DNA of 64,000 nt from Luteococcus sp038433135 (GCF_038433135.1 NZ_JBCDMV010000020.1:62001-126000); one strand, 5' to 3'. Positions 8,763 through 17,403 are shown, numbered from the stretch's first letter. Numbers and translations are program-made. Notes: generated from the letters alone by a model not told the origin.

Positions 8763-9958
8763 GACACCCTTTCGGAATCTTCCTCGTGGTCCTGCGCCCT
8801 GGGGGGCTGGCTTGTGGCAACGGGTTCCAGCGGCAGCCGGACGGTGAAGGTGGAGCCCTGTCCCAGCTTGCTCCAGACATTCACCGATCCGCCGTGTACG
8901 GCGAGAATGTGCTTCACGATGGACAGGCCCAGGCCGGTGCCACCATTCTCCCGGCTGCGGCCGTAGTCAACCCGGTAGAAGCGCTCGAAGATCCGCTGCT
9001 GGTTCTCCGGGCTGATCCCGATGCCGTTGTCGGCAACGCTGATCTCGACGAAGTCGTCGCCGTCCTCGTCGATCGTGTTGGTGGTGATCACCACCCGGGC
9101 CCCATGATCGGAGTAGACCATGGCGTTCTGCACCAGGTTGGCCACGGCATCCACCAGCTGCTGTTCATCGCCCAACACGATGAGCTGCTCATTGCCGGCC
9201 CGCACCAGATTGATCGCCTGCTTGGTGGCCAGCTCCCGGCTGCGCTGCAGCGCCTGGTTGATCACCTCACGGATCAGCACGGGCTCGGCACGCAGCATCG
9301 GGTCGTCCGCCTGCAGCCGCGACAGGTCGATGATCTGGGTGACCAGCTCGCCCAGTCGGGCGGCTTCCCCCTGCATCCGGGTGCTGAACCGACGAACGGC
9401 GTCGGCGTCGTCCGCGGCGGATTCCACGGCCTCGGCCAGCAGGGAGACGGCGCCGATCGGCGTCTTCAGCTCGTGACCGACATTGGCGACGAAGTCTCGC
9501 CTGGTCTCATCCACGCGCAACAGTGCGGTGCGGTCATCGGCCAGCACCAGCAGGGTGGTGTCCCCCAGCGGCGCGATCCGGACATTGAGGTGCAGGGAGG
9601 GGGCGCCGATGCCACGGGAGACCTCGGTGTCGAAGACCACGGGATCCTCGCTGAAGCGCACGCTGCGGACCTCGTCGAGGACCTTGTTGATCAGGATCCG
9701 GTCACCTCGGCACATTCCCAGGGAACGGGCCTGCGGATTGCTGTGCAGCACCTCGTCGTGCGGGCCGATCACCATGGCGGCCGAGCGCAACAGGTTAACC
9801 ACCTCCACCACCTGCGGCTCGACGACGGTGGGTCTGGTTCGCACCGGCTGTTCGATCTCCGCGAAGCGCTCCTCCGAGCGATGCCACAACCACATGGCCG
9901 CTGCTCCCAGGACAAGTCCGAGCAGCAGCCCCACCCCGGCCCAGACCACTGTCATCAC
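8759..9958 (-). CDS. senX3: Sensor histidine kinase SenX3-like
   Basis: About 399 residues. A single N-terminal membrane segment (VVWAGVGLLLGLVLGAAAMWLW) is followed by a PAS-like region that lacks an extracytoplasmic loop, then the HisKA domain with VGHELKTP (phospho-accepting His near residue 162) and an HATPase domain with N, G1 (DNGIGI) and G2 (GGTGLGLSI) boxes. In mycobacteria SenX3 reports phosphate status through the Pst/PhoU system, consistent with phoU next door. Starts at 9961, 9958 and 9955 are all in frame. The GTG at 9958 is chosen because TATGCT ends 6 bases before it, the leaderless spacing seen elsewhere in the window. Confidence 0.92.
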   Translation of the reverse strand: MMTVVWAGVGLLLGLVLGAAAMWLWHRSEERFAEIEQPVRTRPTVVEPQVVEVVNLLRSAAMVIGPHDEVLHSNPQARSLGMCRGDRILINKVLDEVRSVRFSEDPVVFDTEVSRGIGAPSLHLNVRIAPLGDTTLLVLADDRTALLRVDETRRDFVANVGHELKTPIGAVSLLAEAVESAADDADAVRRFSTRMQGEAARLGELVTQIIDLSRLQADDPMLRAEPVLIREVINQALQRSRELATKQAINLVRAGNEQLIVLGDEQQLVDAVANLVQNAMVYSDHGARVVITTNTIDEDGDDFVEISVADNGIGISPENQQRIFERFYRVDYGRSRENGGTGLGLSIVKHILAVHGGSVNVWSKLGQGSTFTVRLPLEPVATSQPPRAQDHEEDSERVS

Positions 9959-9964
9959 CACCCC

Positions 9965-9970
9965 AGCATA
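9965..9970 (-). promoter_or_regulatory. -10 hexamer TATGCT for senX3-regX3
   Basis: TATGCT on the minus strand lies 6 bases upstream of the GTG at 9958. There is no separate Shine-Dalgarno other than the GGGGTGG that overlaps the start. Confidence 0.5.
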
Positions 9971-10032
9971 TGACGCTTGACCACGGGAGACAGTCGCGGT
10001 GAGGCAGTGGAGGGAGCAACCATTTCCCGACT

Positions 10033-10050
10033 GTTCACCTTCTGGAAACT
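10033..10050 (+). promoter_or_regulatory. Possible PHO-box half site upstream of phoU
   Basis: GTTCACC (10033-10039) equals the repeat unit of the actinobacterial PHO box bound by RegX3/PhoP-type regulators. The unit expected 11 bases later (GGAAACT) is poorly conserved. Its position between senX3 and phoU suits autoregulation, but the evidence is a single good half site. Confidence 0.35.
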
Positions 10051-10165
10051 CCCCGTCCGCGTCCTGTCAGCAGCACATGCCTAACCTCGTCCCCGATGCC
10101 TGCTCCAAAGGTGGCAGGATGTCATGGCGCGAGCAATCGCAATCCACCGAGGAAGGCACTCTCCA

Positions 10166-10831
10166 ATGCGCGAGACCTATCACGAAGAACTCAACGACGT
10201 CGTCAACCAGCTGGTGAGCATGAGCAGCAATGTGCGCACCGCCGTGCACGACGCCACCAAGGCTCTGCTGCAGGCCGACCTGCGGACCGCGGAACGCGTC
10301 ATCGCGGACGACTCGCGGCTCGACGCCATGCACGAGCAGATCGAGCGCCAGTGCTTCCAGCTGCTGGCTCGCCAGGCTCCGGTTGCCGGTGAGCTGCGTA
10401 CCATCGTCGCGGCCCTGCGGATGGTCTTCGAGCTGGCCCGAATGGGTGACTTGGCGGCCCACGTCGCCAAGATCGCCCGGCTGCGCTACCCCGAGCACGC
10501 CGTCCCCGAGGATCTGGTGGCCAACTTCACCCGCATGTCCGAGTTGGCCGATGCGATGATCGCCGCCGCCGGCCGCACCCTGGACGACCGCGACGTCGAG
10601 GAGGCCGCCAAACTGGCCGAGCACGACGAGGAGATGGATGCCCTGCGCGCCGAGCAGTTCAAGGTGCTGCTGGCCGACGACTGGGGCCACGGCGTGGAGA
10701 AGGCCGTCGACGCTGCTCTCCTGGGCCGCTACTACGAGCGGATCGCCGACCACGCCGTCGCCATGGGCCGCCGGATCATCTACGTGATCACCGGCGAGGC
10801 CCCCGAGGGTGAGAACTGGCCCAACGCCTGA
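10166..10831 (+). CDS. phoU: Phosphate uptake regulator PhoU
   Basis: A 221-residue all-helical PhoU protein. It links the Pst phosphate transporter to the phosphate sensor kinase and represses the Pho response when phosphate is plentiful. It has the usual two PhoU repeats, each with a metal-binding E/D-x-x-x-D-type motif (for example ARMGDLAAHVAKIA and LGRYYERIADHAVAM). ATG at 10166 is preferred over 10124 because GAGGAAGG precedes it and family members begin MRETYHEEL. It is divergent from senX3-regX3. Confidence 0.95.
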   Translation: MRETYHEELNDVVNQLVSMSSNVRTAVHDATKALLQADLRTAERVIADDSRLDAMHEQIERQCFQLLARQAPVAGELRTIVAALRMVFELARMGDLAAHVAKIARLRYPEHAVPEDLVANFTRMSELADAMIAAAGRTLDDRDVEEAAKLAEHDEEMDALRAEQFKVLLADDWGHGVEKAVDAALLGRYYERIADHAVAMGRRIIYVITGEAPEGENWPNA

Positions 10832-10833
10832 CA

Positions 10834-10864
10834 TTGGGGGCGCGCCGCCCCCAAACCCTGACGG
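10834..10864 (+). repeat. GC-rich interspersed palindromic repeat, copy 1
   Basis: TTGGGGGC-spacer-GCCCCC followed by AAACCCTGACGG, three bases after phoU. Inverted copy at 10995-11025 and a third copy at 21199-21232. All three lie just outside genes. Confidence 0.6.
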
Positions 10865-10877
10865 AGTTGAGATCGTG

Positions 10878-10910
10878 CCCGGCCACCAGCTTCCTGGTGG
10901 CCGGGTTTCT
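10878..10910 (+). terminator. Terminator after phoU
   Basis: Perfect 12-bp stem CCCGGCCACCAG/CTGGTGGCCGGG with a 4-base loop, followed by TTTCTCATTCTCTTC. Confidence 0.75.
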
Positions 10911-10994
10911 CATTCTCTTCTGCGAGCGCAGCGAGGTCACGAAAAGGAGAACCCGACCACCCACCGAAGTGGATGGCCGGGCACAATCCCAATC

Positions 10995-11025
10995 CCGCCA
11001 GGGGGTTTGGGGGCGGGACGCCCCC
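10995..11025 (-). repeat. GC-rich interspersed palindromic repeat, copy 2 (inverted)
   Basis: Reads on the minus strand as GGGGGCGTCCCGCCCCC followed by AAACCCCCTGGCGG, nearly the same as copy 1. It lies just before the gpmA stop codon, so the two copies bracket the phoU-gpmA intergenic region. Confidence 0.6.
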
Positions 11026-11031
11026 GAATGA

Positions 11032-11781
11032 CTACTTCTTGCCCTGGTTCTTCACGGCCTCGATGGACGCCTTGGCGGCCTCCGGGTCCAGGTACTTGCC
11101 GCCCTTGATGACGGGCTTGAAGTCCTCGTCCAGCTCGTAGTACAGCGGGATGCCGGTGGGGATGTTCAGGCCGGCGATGTCCTCGTCGCTGATGGCGTCC
11201 AGGTGCTTGACCAGGGCGCGCAGCGAGTTGCCATGGGCGGTGACCAGCACGGTCTTGCCCTCGGCCAGGTCCGGCTTGATGTTGCTCTCCCAGTACGGGA
11301 GCATGCGGGCCACGACGTCCTTCAGGCACTCGGTCTGGGGACGCTCGGCCTCGGGGATGTCCGCGTAACGGGCGTCGTTGAACTGCGAGTACTCGGCGTC
11401 CTTGTCCAGCACGGGCGGCGGGGTGTCATAGCTGCGGCGCCACGCCATGAACTGCTCCTCGCCGTACTTGGAGAGGGTCTCGGCCTTGTCCAGGCCCTGC
11501 AGACCGCCGTAGTGGCGCTCGTTGAGGCGCCAGCTGCGCTCCACCGGGATCCAGTGCCGGTCACAGCCGTCGAGCGCCAGGTAGGCGGTGTGGATGGCGC
11601 GACGCAGCAGCGAGGTGTGCAGCTTCTCGGGCAGCAGGTCCTCGGCCATGAGCAGCTCGGCGGCCTTCTTGGCCTCGCCGACGCCCTTCTCGTTGATGTC
11701 GACGTCCACCCAGCCGGTGAACAGGTTCTTCTGGTTCCATTCGCTCTCGCCGTGGCGAAGCAGGATCAGCTTGTAGGTCAT
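11032..11781 (-). CDS. gpmA: 2,3-bisphosphoglycerate-dependent phosphoglycerate mutase
   Basis: Interconverts 3- and 2-phosphoglycerate in glycolysis and gluconeogenesis. The 249-residue length is standard. LILLRHGESEWN contains the phospho-accepting His10. FTGWVDVDI, RRAIHTAYLALDG, ERHYGGLQG and TAHGNSLRAL complete the dPGM signature set. It is next to the senX3-regX3/phoU genes, as in mycobacteria, where gpm1 adjoins senX3. The ATG has no ribosome binding site but has TAGACT 6 bases upstream, so the mRNA is probably leaderless. Confidence 0.96.
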   Translation of the reverse strand: MTYKLILLRHGESEWNQKNLFTGWVDVDINEKGVGEAKKAAELLMAEDLLPEKLHTSLLRRAIHTAYLALDGCDRHWIPVERSWRLNERHYGGLQGLDKAETLSKYGEEQFMAWRRSYDTPPPVLDKDAEYSQFNDARYADIPEAERPQTECLKDVVARMLPYWESNIKPDLAEGKTVLVTAHGNSLRALVKHLDAISDEDIAGLNIPTGIPLYYELDEDFKPVIKGGKYLDPEAAKASIEAVKNQGKK

Positions 11782-11787
11782 GGTGCG

Positions 11788-11793
11788 AGTCTA
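11788..11793 (-). promoter_or_regulatory. -10 hexamer TAGACT for leaderless gpmA
   Basis: TAGACT on the minus strand is separated by 6 bases from the gpmA ATG at 11781. Confidence 0.55.
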
Positions 11794-11857
11794 TCGGGGA
11801 GCCCCGACCCGCACCGGACGCAAGCCCGGCGAGATTGGGCATGGTTGAATCGGCTTC

Positions 11858-12598
11858 ATGGAGACCAGGACTGCAGTTGTGACAGGGGCTAGCTCGGGGA
11901 TTGGGGCCGCCACGGCCCGCCGGCTCGCCAACGAGGGTTACACCGTCTGGTGCGTCGCCCGGCGCACGGAACGGATCCAGGCGTTGGCCGACGAGATTGG
12001 TGGCCGTTGGCTGGAGGTTGATGTCACCAAGGACGACGACGTCGCCACCCTGGCCGAAGAACTGGGCGGCCGGCTTGACCTGCTGGTGAACAATGCCGGC
12101 GGCGCGGTGGGTCTGGAGCCGGTCAGCGACGGGGATCTGGAGGCCTGGCGCACCATGTTCGAGGTGAACGTCTTCGGTACCGCGAAGGTGACCAAGGCGC
12201 TGCTACCGGCCCTGGAGAAGGCCGCGGGCACCATCGTCTTCGTCACCTCGACGGCGGCCGACGGAGCCTACGAGGGCGCGGCGGGCTACTGCGGCGCCAA
12301 GTCCGCCGAGCGCGCCATCGTCGAGGCCTGCCGGCTGGAACTGTTCGACAAGCCCATCCGGGTGACCGAGATCGCCCCCGGCATGGTGCACACCGACGAG
12401 TTCAGCCTGACCCGCTTCCACGGCGACCAGGCCAAGGCCGACAAGGTCTATGCCGGGGTGGCACAGCCGCTGGTGGCCGACGACATCGCCGACGCGATCA
12501 CCTGGATGGCCACCCGCCCCGAGCACGTGAACATTGACCGCATGACCATCCGCCCGCGGGCCCAGGCCTCCCAGTTCAAGGTCTTCCGGGAGAACTGA
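11858..12598 (+). CDS. Short-chain dehydrogenase/reductase
   Basis: A 246-residue classical SDR. The Rossmann cofactor motif TGASSGIG is at residues 9-16, NNAGG follows the fourth strand, and the catalytic Tyr/Lys lie in YCGAKSA. Arginine-rich CVARRTERI after the second strand favours NADP(H). It resembles the YdfG-type NADP-dependent 3-hydroxy acid (serine/L-allo-threonine) dehydrogenases in overall sequence, including the EIAPGMVHTDEF segment, but the substrate is not proven by sequence. It is divergent from gpmA and convergent with the ABC importer operon, so it is probably monocistronic. Confidence 0.85.
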   Translation: METRTAVVTGASSGIGAATARRLANEGYTVWCVARRTERIQALADEIGGRWLEVDVTKDDDVATLAEELGGRLDLLVNNAGGAVGLEPVSDGDLEAWRTMFEVNVFGTAKVTKALLPALEKAAGTIVFVTSTAADGAYEGAAGYCGAKSAERAIVEACRLELFDKPIRVTEIAPGMVHTDEFSLTRFHGDQAKADKVYAGVAQPLVADDIADAITWMATRPEHVNIDRMTIRPRAQASQFKVFREN

Positions 12599-12611
12599 CC
12601 CCACCGCCCCG

Positions 12612-13679
12612 TCAGGCCGCCACGGCCAGTGCAGGTGTGTTGTGCAGGGTGATGTGCACGCGGCCCCCAACATCCAGCTGGAGCGCGGCGGAGGGGCCCA
12701 GCTGGGCCACAATCCTGGTGTCGCCCAGCATCGCGGTGACCCGGGTGTGCGCCCCCAGGAAACTCATCTGCTCCACCACTGCGTTCTCGTCGCCGGTGGC
12801 CGGTGACAGATCGATGGCCTCGGGCCGCACCAACACCGAGACCTCACCGGTGGCGGAGCCGGGCAACAGGGGGACCTTCTGCCCCAGCAGGTAGGCGGTG
12901 TTGCCGTCGGAACGGGCGTCGAGTCGATTGGTGGTGCCGATGAAAGCCGCCACGAACTCCGTAACCGGCGAACCGTAGATCTCGGTGGGGCTGGCGATCT
13001 GTTCCAGCACGCCGCCGCGCATCACGCCCACCCGATCGGCGACGGCCAGCGCCTCCTCCTGGTCATGGGTGACGAACAGGGCGGTGGTGCCGGCCTCCTG
13101 CTGCAGACGCCGGATCTCTTCACGCAGGTTGACCCGCACCTTGGCGTCCAGCGCGGAGAGCGGCTCGTCCAGCAACAGCACGGTGGGGTCGACGGCCAGT
13201 GCCCGGGCCAGGGCGACGCGCTGCTGCTGACCGCCGGACATCTGGTGGGTGTACTTGTCGGCCTGGTCGGCCAGACCCACCAGGTCCAGCTGGCGCAGGG
13301 CCGCCTCACGGCGCTTGCCGGCGCCCATCTTGCGCACCCGCAGCCCGAACTCGACATTCTCCCGGGCCGTCAGGTGCGGGAAGAGCGAGTAGGCCTGGAA
13401 GACCATCGCCATGTCCCGCCCGGCCGGCCCGACGCCGGTCAGATCCCGCCCGTCGGTGAGGATCCGGCCGCTGTCGATGTCCTCCAGCCCGGCCAAGGCC
13501 CGCAGTGCGGTGGTCTTGCCGCAGCCCGATGGACCCAGAAGCACCACCATCTCACCCGGATTGAGGGTGCAGTTGAAGCCGTTGAGGGCCTTGGTGGGGC
13601 CGTACTGCTTGTACAGGTCAACCATTTCGACGGTGACCGGCTGGCGGCCACTGGCCGCGGTTGCGTGTGCGATCGTCAT
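12612..13679 (-). CDS. ABC importer ATP-binding protein
   Basis: A 355-residue nucleotide-binding subunit of the Pot/Fbp (CUT1-like) class. Walker A is GPSGCGKTT, the signature is MSGGQQQRVALARAL, Walker B is VLLLDEPLSALD, and the switch His is in FVTHDQEEAL. A C-terminal TOBE regulatory domain of about 100 residues follows. Start ATG at 13679 overlaps the stop of the upstream permease gene (ATGA). It is the last gene of a four-gene operon: binding lipoprotein, permease 1, permease 2, ATPase. The TOBE domain and gene order resemble iron(III), polyamine and 2-aminoethylphosphonate importers; the substrate cannot be read from the ATPase. Confidence 0.9.
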   Translation of the reverse strand: MTIAHATAASGRQPVTVEMVDLYKQYGPTKALNGFNCTLNPGEMVVLLGPSGCGKTTALRALAGLEDIDSGRILTDGRDLTGVGPAGRDMAMVFQAYSLFPHLTARENVEFGLRVRKMGAGKRREAALRQLDLVGLADQADKYTHQMSGGQQQRVALARALAVDPTVLLLDEPLSALDAKVRVNLREEIRRLQQEAGTTALFVTHDQEEALAVADRVGVMRGGVLEQIASPTEIYGSPVTEFVAAFIGTTNRLDARSDGNTAYLLGQKVPLLPGSATGEVSVLVRPEAIDLSPATGDENAVVEQMSFLGAHTRVTAMLGDTRIVAQLGPSAALQLDVGGRVHITLHNTPALAVAA

Positions 13680-14518
13680 GACCGCCGTCCTTTCCGTGCG
13701 GAGCCCACGAGGCCGAGCGTCAACAGCAGCACGATGCCGAGGGTGAGGGTGAGCAGACTCATGGCGGTGGCGACCATCGGGTCGCTCTGGCCCACGAGGA
13801 AGAGCCCGACCTGCAGGTTGGTGCGGTTCAGCAGCGACGCGATGGTGTATTCCCCCATCACCACCGCGATCGAGATGAAGCAGGCTGACAGGATCGCCTG
13901 GCGCAGCGTCGGGATCACGATTCGGAACATCACACCGAACCAGGAGCAGCCCAGCGAACGGCCTGCCTCCACCAGGGTCTTGATGTTGACCGCCCCGAAT
14001 CCGGCGTCCAATGCCCGATAGGAGTAGGGCAGGACCAGGATGGCGTAGGCCAACGCCAGCCAGATGGAGTTGGTGCTGAGCACGTTCACCGCCAACCAGC
14101 GGTAGATCGGCGCCAGACCGACGACCAGGACGATGGCGGGGATCGCCAGCGGCAGCAGACAGGTGAACTCCACGATCCGGCTGAGCGGCGAGGGCCGCAG
14201 CCGCAGCGAGAGCATCACGGGCAGCAGCAGGGCGAGCATCAGCACGATGGTGAACAGCCCGAGCCCCAGCGAGACCACCAGGCCCTCCCACAGCGGCTCC
14301 AGGACCTCGGCGCCATCCTCACCACCGCCAAAGATGAGTTGCCAGGCCCGGTTGGTCCACTTGCCGGTCAGGGGATATCGCAGGCTGAACAGCACCATGG
14401 ACAGCAGTGGGATGGCCAGAAAGAGCAACACGGGAGTGAGCACGAGCCAACGAAACAGCGCTTCCTTGCGGGCCCGCTGGGTGCGCAACTGGGGCACCTT
14501 GGCGACCGTGCCACTCAT
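13676..14518 (-). CDS. ABC importer permease 2
   Basis: A 280-residue inner-membrane permease with about six transmembrane helices and the EAA loop that contacts the ATPase (EAGRSLGCSWFGVMFRIVIP). ATG at 14518 shares its A with the stop codon of permease 1 (TGATG), which fixes the start better than a GTG nine bases upstream. The downstream ATPase start overlaps this gene's stop. Together with permease 1 it forms the heterodimeric channel of the importer. Confidence 0.88.
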   Translation of the reverse strand: MSGTVAKVPQLRTQRARKEALFRWLVLTPVLLFLAIPLLSMVLFSLRYPLTGKWTNRAWQLIFGGGEDGAEVLEPLWEGLVVSLGLGLFTIVLMLALLLPVMLSLRLRPSPLSRIVEFTCLLPLAIPAIVLVVGLAPIYRWLAVNVLSTNSIWLALAYAILVLPYSYRALDAGFGAVNIKTLVEAGRSLGCSWFGVMFRIVIPTLRQAILSACFISIAVVMGEYTIASLLNRTNLQVGLFLVGQSDPMVATAMSLLTLTLGIVLLLTLGLVGSARKGRRS

Positions 14519-15396
14519 CACAACCACCTCGAGGTACGCCGCTGCAGCATGGCGTAGCCGGTCATCACGATCGCGACCACCAGCACCATCAGGAAGGCCA
14601 GCACCTGCGCGAAGCCATTCTGCGAGGTGTCCTGCTCATTGCGCAGGGCCCCCTGGATCATCAGCGGCAGCAGGAAGGAGCGCTGGGCAAAGAGAGCGGC
14701 GGCGGTGGCATAGGCGCTGAAGGCATTGGCAAAGAGCAGCAGGAAGGAGCCGGCGAAGCTCGGCCACAGCAGCGGCCCCGCCACCCGGTGCCAGTAGGTC
14801 CAGGTGGAACCGCCCAGATTCTCCGTCACCTCGCGCCACTGGGGTCGCAGGCCGGCGACGGCGGGCACGAAGACGATGATCATCAGCGGGATCTGGAAGT
14901 AGGCATAGATGGTCACCAATCCCGGTAGGGAGCTGATCCAGGTGGGATCGACGGTGTAGCCGATGCTCTTGGCCAGAAGCTGGGTGGCGATGCCATTGGT
15001 TCCCACCGTGGCGATGAAGGCGAAGGCCAGCATCACACCGCCGAACTGGGCCAACACCGAGCTGACCGCGGTGACGATCCGATACATGACTCGAGAACGC
15101 TCGCCACCGATCACCAGCACATAGGCCACCAAGGCCCCGGCGATCGAGCCGACCAGGGCTGACAGGAAGGAGACCCACAGGGAGGTGAGCAGCGAGTCGA
15201 TCGTGTTGGGCTCAGCCAGCCGCTTGAAGTTCTGCAGGGTGAACCCGCCATCGACACCCTGAAAGGCGCCGATCACCACGATCAGCGTCGGCAGCAAGAG
15301 GAAGATGGCCACATAGGCGAAGAAGGGGATGCTCGCCGCGTGGCGCAGCAGGCCTGCCAGCCCGCCGCGCCGCGCGGGAGACGGCTCAGTTGCCAA
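14518..15396 (-). CDS. ABC importer permease 1
   Basis: A 292-residue permease with about six membrane helices, a long periplasm-facing loop after the first helix, and an EAA-like loop (ENLGGSTWTYWHRVAGPLL). The frame begins at a TTG (15396) that overlaps the end of the binding-protein gene by 11 bases. No ATG or GTG occurs before the first membrane helix, so the TTG start is likely but not certain. It is translationally coupled to permease 2. Confidence 0.85.
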   Translation of the reverse strand: MATEPSPARRGGLAGLLRHAASIPFFAYVAIFLLLPTLIVVIGAFQGVDGGFTLQNFKRLAEPNTIDSLLTSLWVSFLSALVGSIAGALVAYVLVIGGERSRVMYRIVTAVSSVLAQFGGVMLAFAFIATVGTNGIATQLLAKSIGYTVDPTWISSLPGLVTIYAYFQIPLMIIVFVPAVAGLRPQWREVTENLGGSTWTYWHRVAGPLLWPSFAGSFLLLFANAFSAYATAAALFAQRSFLLPLMIQGALRNEQDTSQNGFAQVLAFLMVLVVAIVMTGYAMLQRRTSRWL

Positions 15397-16546
15397 TCGT
15401 CTTGTCCCAGTTGGCGGCCAGCCAGGCGGTGATCCGCTTGGAGTCGGCCGAGGTGTAGGTGGCAGGCGTCTTGGTGGTCTTCACCTGGGTGGCCAGGGCG
15501 GCCTCGTCGACGGTCTTGTCCGCCTTCATCTTCTCCAGCAGCACCGGCGTGGCGCCGCCCTTCATCCACAGATTCTGGGCCTCGGGCGAGTACAGGTATT
15601 CCTGCCACAGCCGGGCCGCGGCCGGGTGCGGGGCGTCGGCATTGATGGCCTGGTTGTAGTAGCTGGCCACCTCGGCGCCGGGCAGCACCTTGTACTCCCA
15701 TTCGACGCCCTGTTTGGCCAGCCGGTCCTTGGTCGACTGCTGGTTGTACGACCAGTCGAAGACCACTCCGGTCTGACCCGAGTCAACGGTGGCATTGCTG
15801 ATGTCGACGGTGGTGAGAGTGCCGGCGTCCTTCAGCTTCTTGAAGTAGTCCAGCCCGGGCTGCAGGTTCTCCAGGGTGCCGCCATTGCCCAGGTTTGCGC
15901 TGAGGAAACCGTTGAAGGCCGCCCCCGCCTCCGCGGGCTTGCCATTGAGCGCCACGGTGGACTTGAACTTCGGGTCGGTCAACTGGTCGAAGCTGTTGAT
16001 TTCACCGTACTTGGTCTTGTTGTAGCCCAGCGACATGATGCCGGTGTAGTCGGCAGTGAAGCGCCCCTCGGGGTCCTTCACCTCGGCGGGGATGGCGTCC
16101 CAGGCCTCCACCTTGTAGGGGGCGAACTGGTCGGCATACTCGTTCGCGACGCCCGCACCAACGTCGACGGTGTCCGGCGCCTTGTCGGTGCCCTTGTTGG
16201 TCTTGATCGCGTCGATCTCCTCCTTGGAGGACGCGTTCGGGTTGGCCTCGTTGACGGTGATCTCCGGGTACTTCTTCTTGAAGGTCTCGATCACCTCGCC
16301 GTAGTTGGACCAGTCATGCGGGAGCGCGATCACGTTGAGCTGCCCTTCGGCCTTGGCTGCGGCCTCGAGGTCGGCCATGGTGCCGATGTCCTTGAGGCTG
16401 GTGGCCTTGGCGACCTTGGCACTCGCGACGGTGGAACCGCCCGACGCCTTGCTGGCATCGGTGCTCTCACCCGTGGAACCACAGGCGCCCAGCGCCAGCA
16501 CACCGATGGTGGCAAATGCGGCGATCCGCACGGAGGTGGACTTCAT
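15386..16546 (-). CDS. ABC importer substrate-binding lipoprotein
   Basis: A 386-residue extracytoplasmic binding protein. The signal peptide ends in the lipobox ALGAC, so Cys is lipidated. The mature protein has the two-lobed fold pattern of the Fbp/PotD type: LNVIALPHDWSNYG near the N-terminus, PDTVDVGAGVANEYA at the first hinge and LWQEYLYSPEAQNLW near the C-terminus. Substrate candidates are polyamines, 2-aminoethylphosphonate, thiamine-like compounds or ferric iron; I cannot choose between them. ATG at 16546 follows GAAAGG. It is the first gene of the operon. Confidence 0.88.
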   Translation of the reverse strand: MKSTSVRIAAFATIGVLALGACGSTGESTDASKASGGSTVASAKVAKATSLKDIGTMADLEAAAKAEGQLNVIALPHDWSNYGEVIETFKKKYPEITVNEANPNASSKEEIDAIKTNKGTDKAPDTVDVGAGVANEYADQFAPYKVEAWDAIPAEVKDPEGRFTADYTGIMSLGYNKTKYGEINSFDQLTDPKFKSTVALNGKPAEAGAAFNGFLSANLGNGGTLENLQPGLDYFKKLKDAGTLTTVDISNATVDSGQTGVVFDWSYNQQSTKDRLAKQGVEWEYKVLPGAEVASYYNQAINADAPHPAAARLWQEYLYSPEAQNLWMKGGATPVLLEKMKADKTVDEAALATQVKTTKTPATYTSADSKRITAWLAANWDKTIGN

Positions 16547-16890
16547 GTCGTGACCTTTCAACTCTCCGGGGCGGAACGGACGCTCACCCCTCAGGGGGAG
16601 GATAGAAAGCCAAGACATGTGCTGATCGGACGCGGGGTAAACGGCTGGCGGCCATCTGACCAACTTTGCTGGATCGATCAAACATGACACGCGGAATCGG
16701 TGCGCCGCGTCCTTCGACCAGCGTCTTAAGAGTTTCCTTAAGTGCTGCTGAGTTGAGCCAATCGCACTTCGCAACGAGACTTCTATGACGTACGGTCTAC
16801 TTAACCAACACCGGTTGCGGAGGTTGGGGTTCTACATCCAAGTGGGGGATGTGCGAATGGCCGCGAGGCCAATCGCGAGAACGCAAACGC

Positions 16891-16918
16891 AATGGCGAGG
16901 TCTTCGGACCTCGCCATT
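16891..16918 (-). terminator. Hairpin terminator downstream of the transcarboxylase operon
   Basis: Perfect 12-bp stem AATGGCGAGGTC/GACCTCGCCATT closing a TTCG loop (CGAA on the minus strand). The only transcript that can reach it from a gene is the minus-strand transcarboxylase mRNA. It has only a short T run afterwards. Confidence 0.6.
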
Positions 16919-16963
16919 GTGCATTTCCCGGACGGCGCGAGCCCAGCTCCCCGCCAACGCACA

Positions 16964-16995
16964 CGGCGGGTGCCCCCATCAGGGGACACCCGCCG
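16964..16995 (-). terminator. First hairpin after the 1.3S gene
   Basis: Stem CGGCGGGTG-CCCC against GGGGACACCCGCCG with one bulged base and a short loop, 18 bases after the 1.3S stop codon. With the second hairpin at 16891-16918 it gives a tandem terminator. Confidence 0.55.
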
Positions 16996-17012
16996 CGCGG
17001 AATGCGTTGCTG

Positions 17013-17375
17013 TCAGGCAAGCTCGATCAGCGGCTGGCCACCCTGGACGGGCGTGCCGGCCTCGACCAGAATGGAGCCGACCTTGCCAGCCGCCGGAGCG
17101 GTGATCTCGGTCTCCATCTTCATGGCCTCGAGCACCACCAGCACCTGGCCGGCGGTCACCTCGTCGCCCTCCTTCACCAGGATACGAGCCACCGAGCCGG
17201 CCAGCGGCGCGACGACGGCATTCGAGGATCCGGCGGGCATGGAGGCGGTGCCGGGGGCGGGAGCGGCCATGGGGCCGCCACCACCGATCACGATGGGGGC
17301 CAGCGTCTGCTGCTCCTCCTCCACCTCGACGTCGATCACATATTCCTGACCGTTGACGGTCACCTTCAGTTTCAT
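17013..17375 (-). CDS. Transcarboxylase 1.3S biotinyl subunit
   Basis: A 120-residue biotin carboxyl carrier subunit of methylmalonyl-CoA:pyruvate carboxytransferase. It carries CO2 on biotin between the 12S and 5S subunits. The N-terminal arm MKLKVTVNGQEYVIDV binds the other subunits, an Ala/Pro/Gly linker follows, and the biotinyl domain contains EAMKMETEI with the biotinylated Lys86. Propionibacterium freudenreichii 1.3S has 123 residues and the same layout. It is the last gene of the operon, 28 bases after the 82-residue protein gene. Confidence 0.93.
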   Translation of the reverse strand: MKLKVTVNGQEYVIDVEVEEEQQTLAPIVIGGGGPMAAPAPGTASMPAGSSNAVVAPLAGSVARILVKEGDEVTAGQVLVVLEAMKMETEITAPAAGKVGSILVEAGTPVQGGQPLIELA

Positions 17376-17403
17376 GTCACTTCTCTCGTCTCAGGTTCAC
17401 TGG

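Larger units (their letters stand above)
16547..17012. other. 466-bp gene-free region between ABC importer and transcarboxylase operons
   Basis: It must hold the importer promoter (minus strand, leftward) and the end of the transcarboxylase transcript. Visible are two CTTAAG palindromes 12 bases apart (16725-16730 and 16737-16742), two strong hairpins (16891-16918 and 16964-16995), and a TATCCT -10-like hexamer on the minus strand near 16600. The frames open here lack a ribosome binding site and family resemblance, so no gene is called. Confidence 0.6.
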
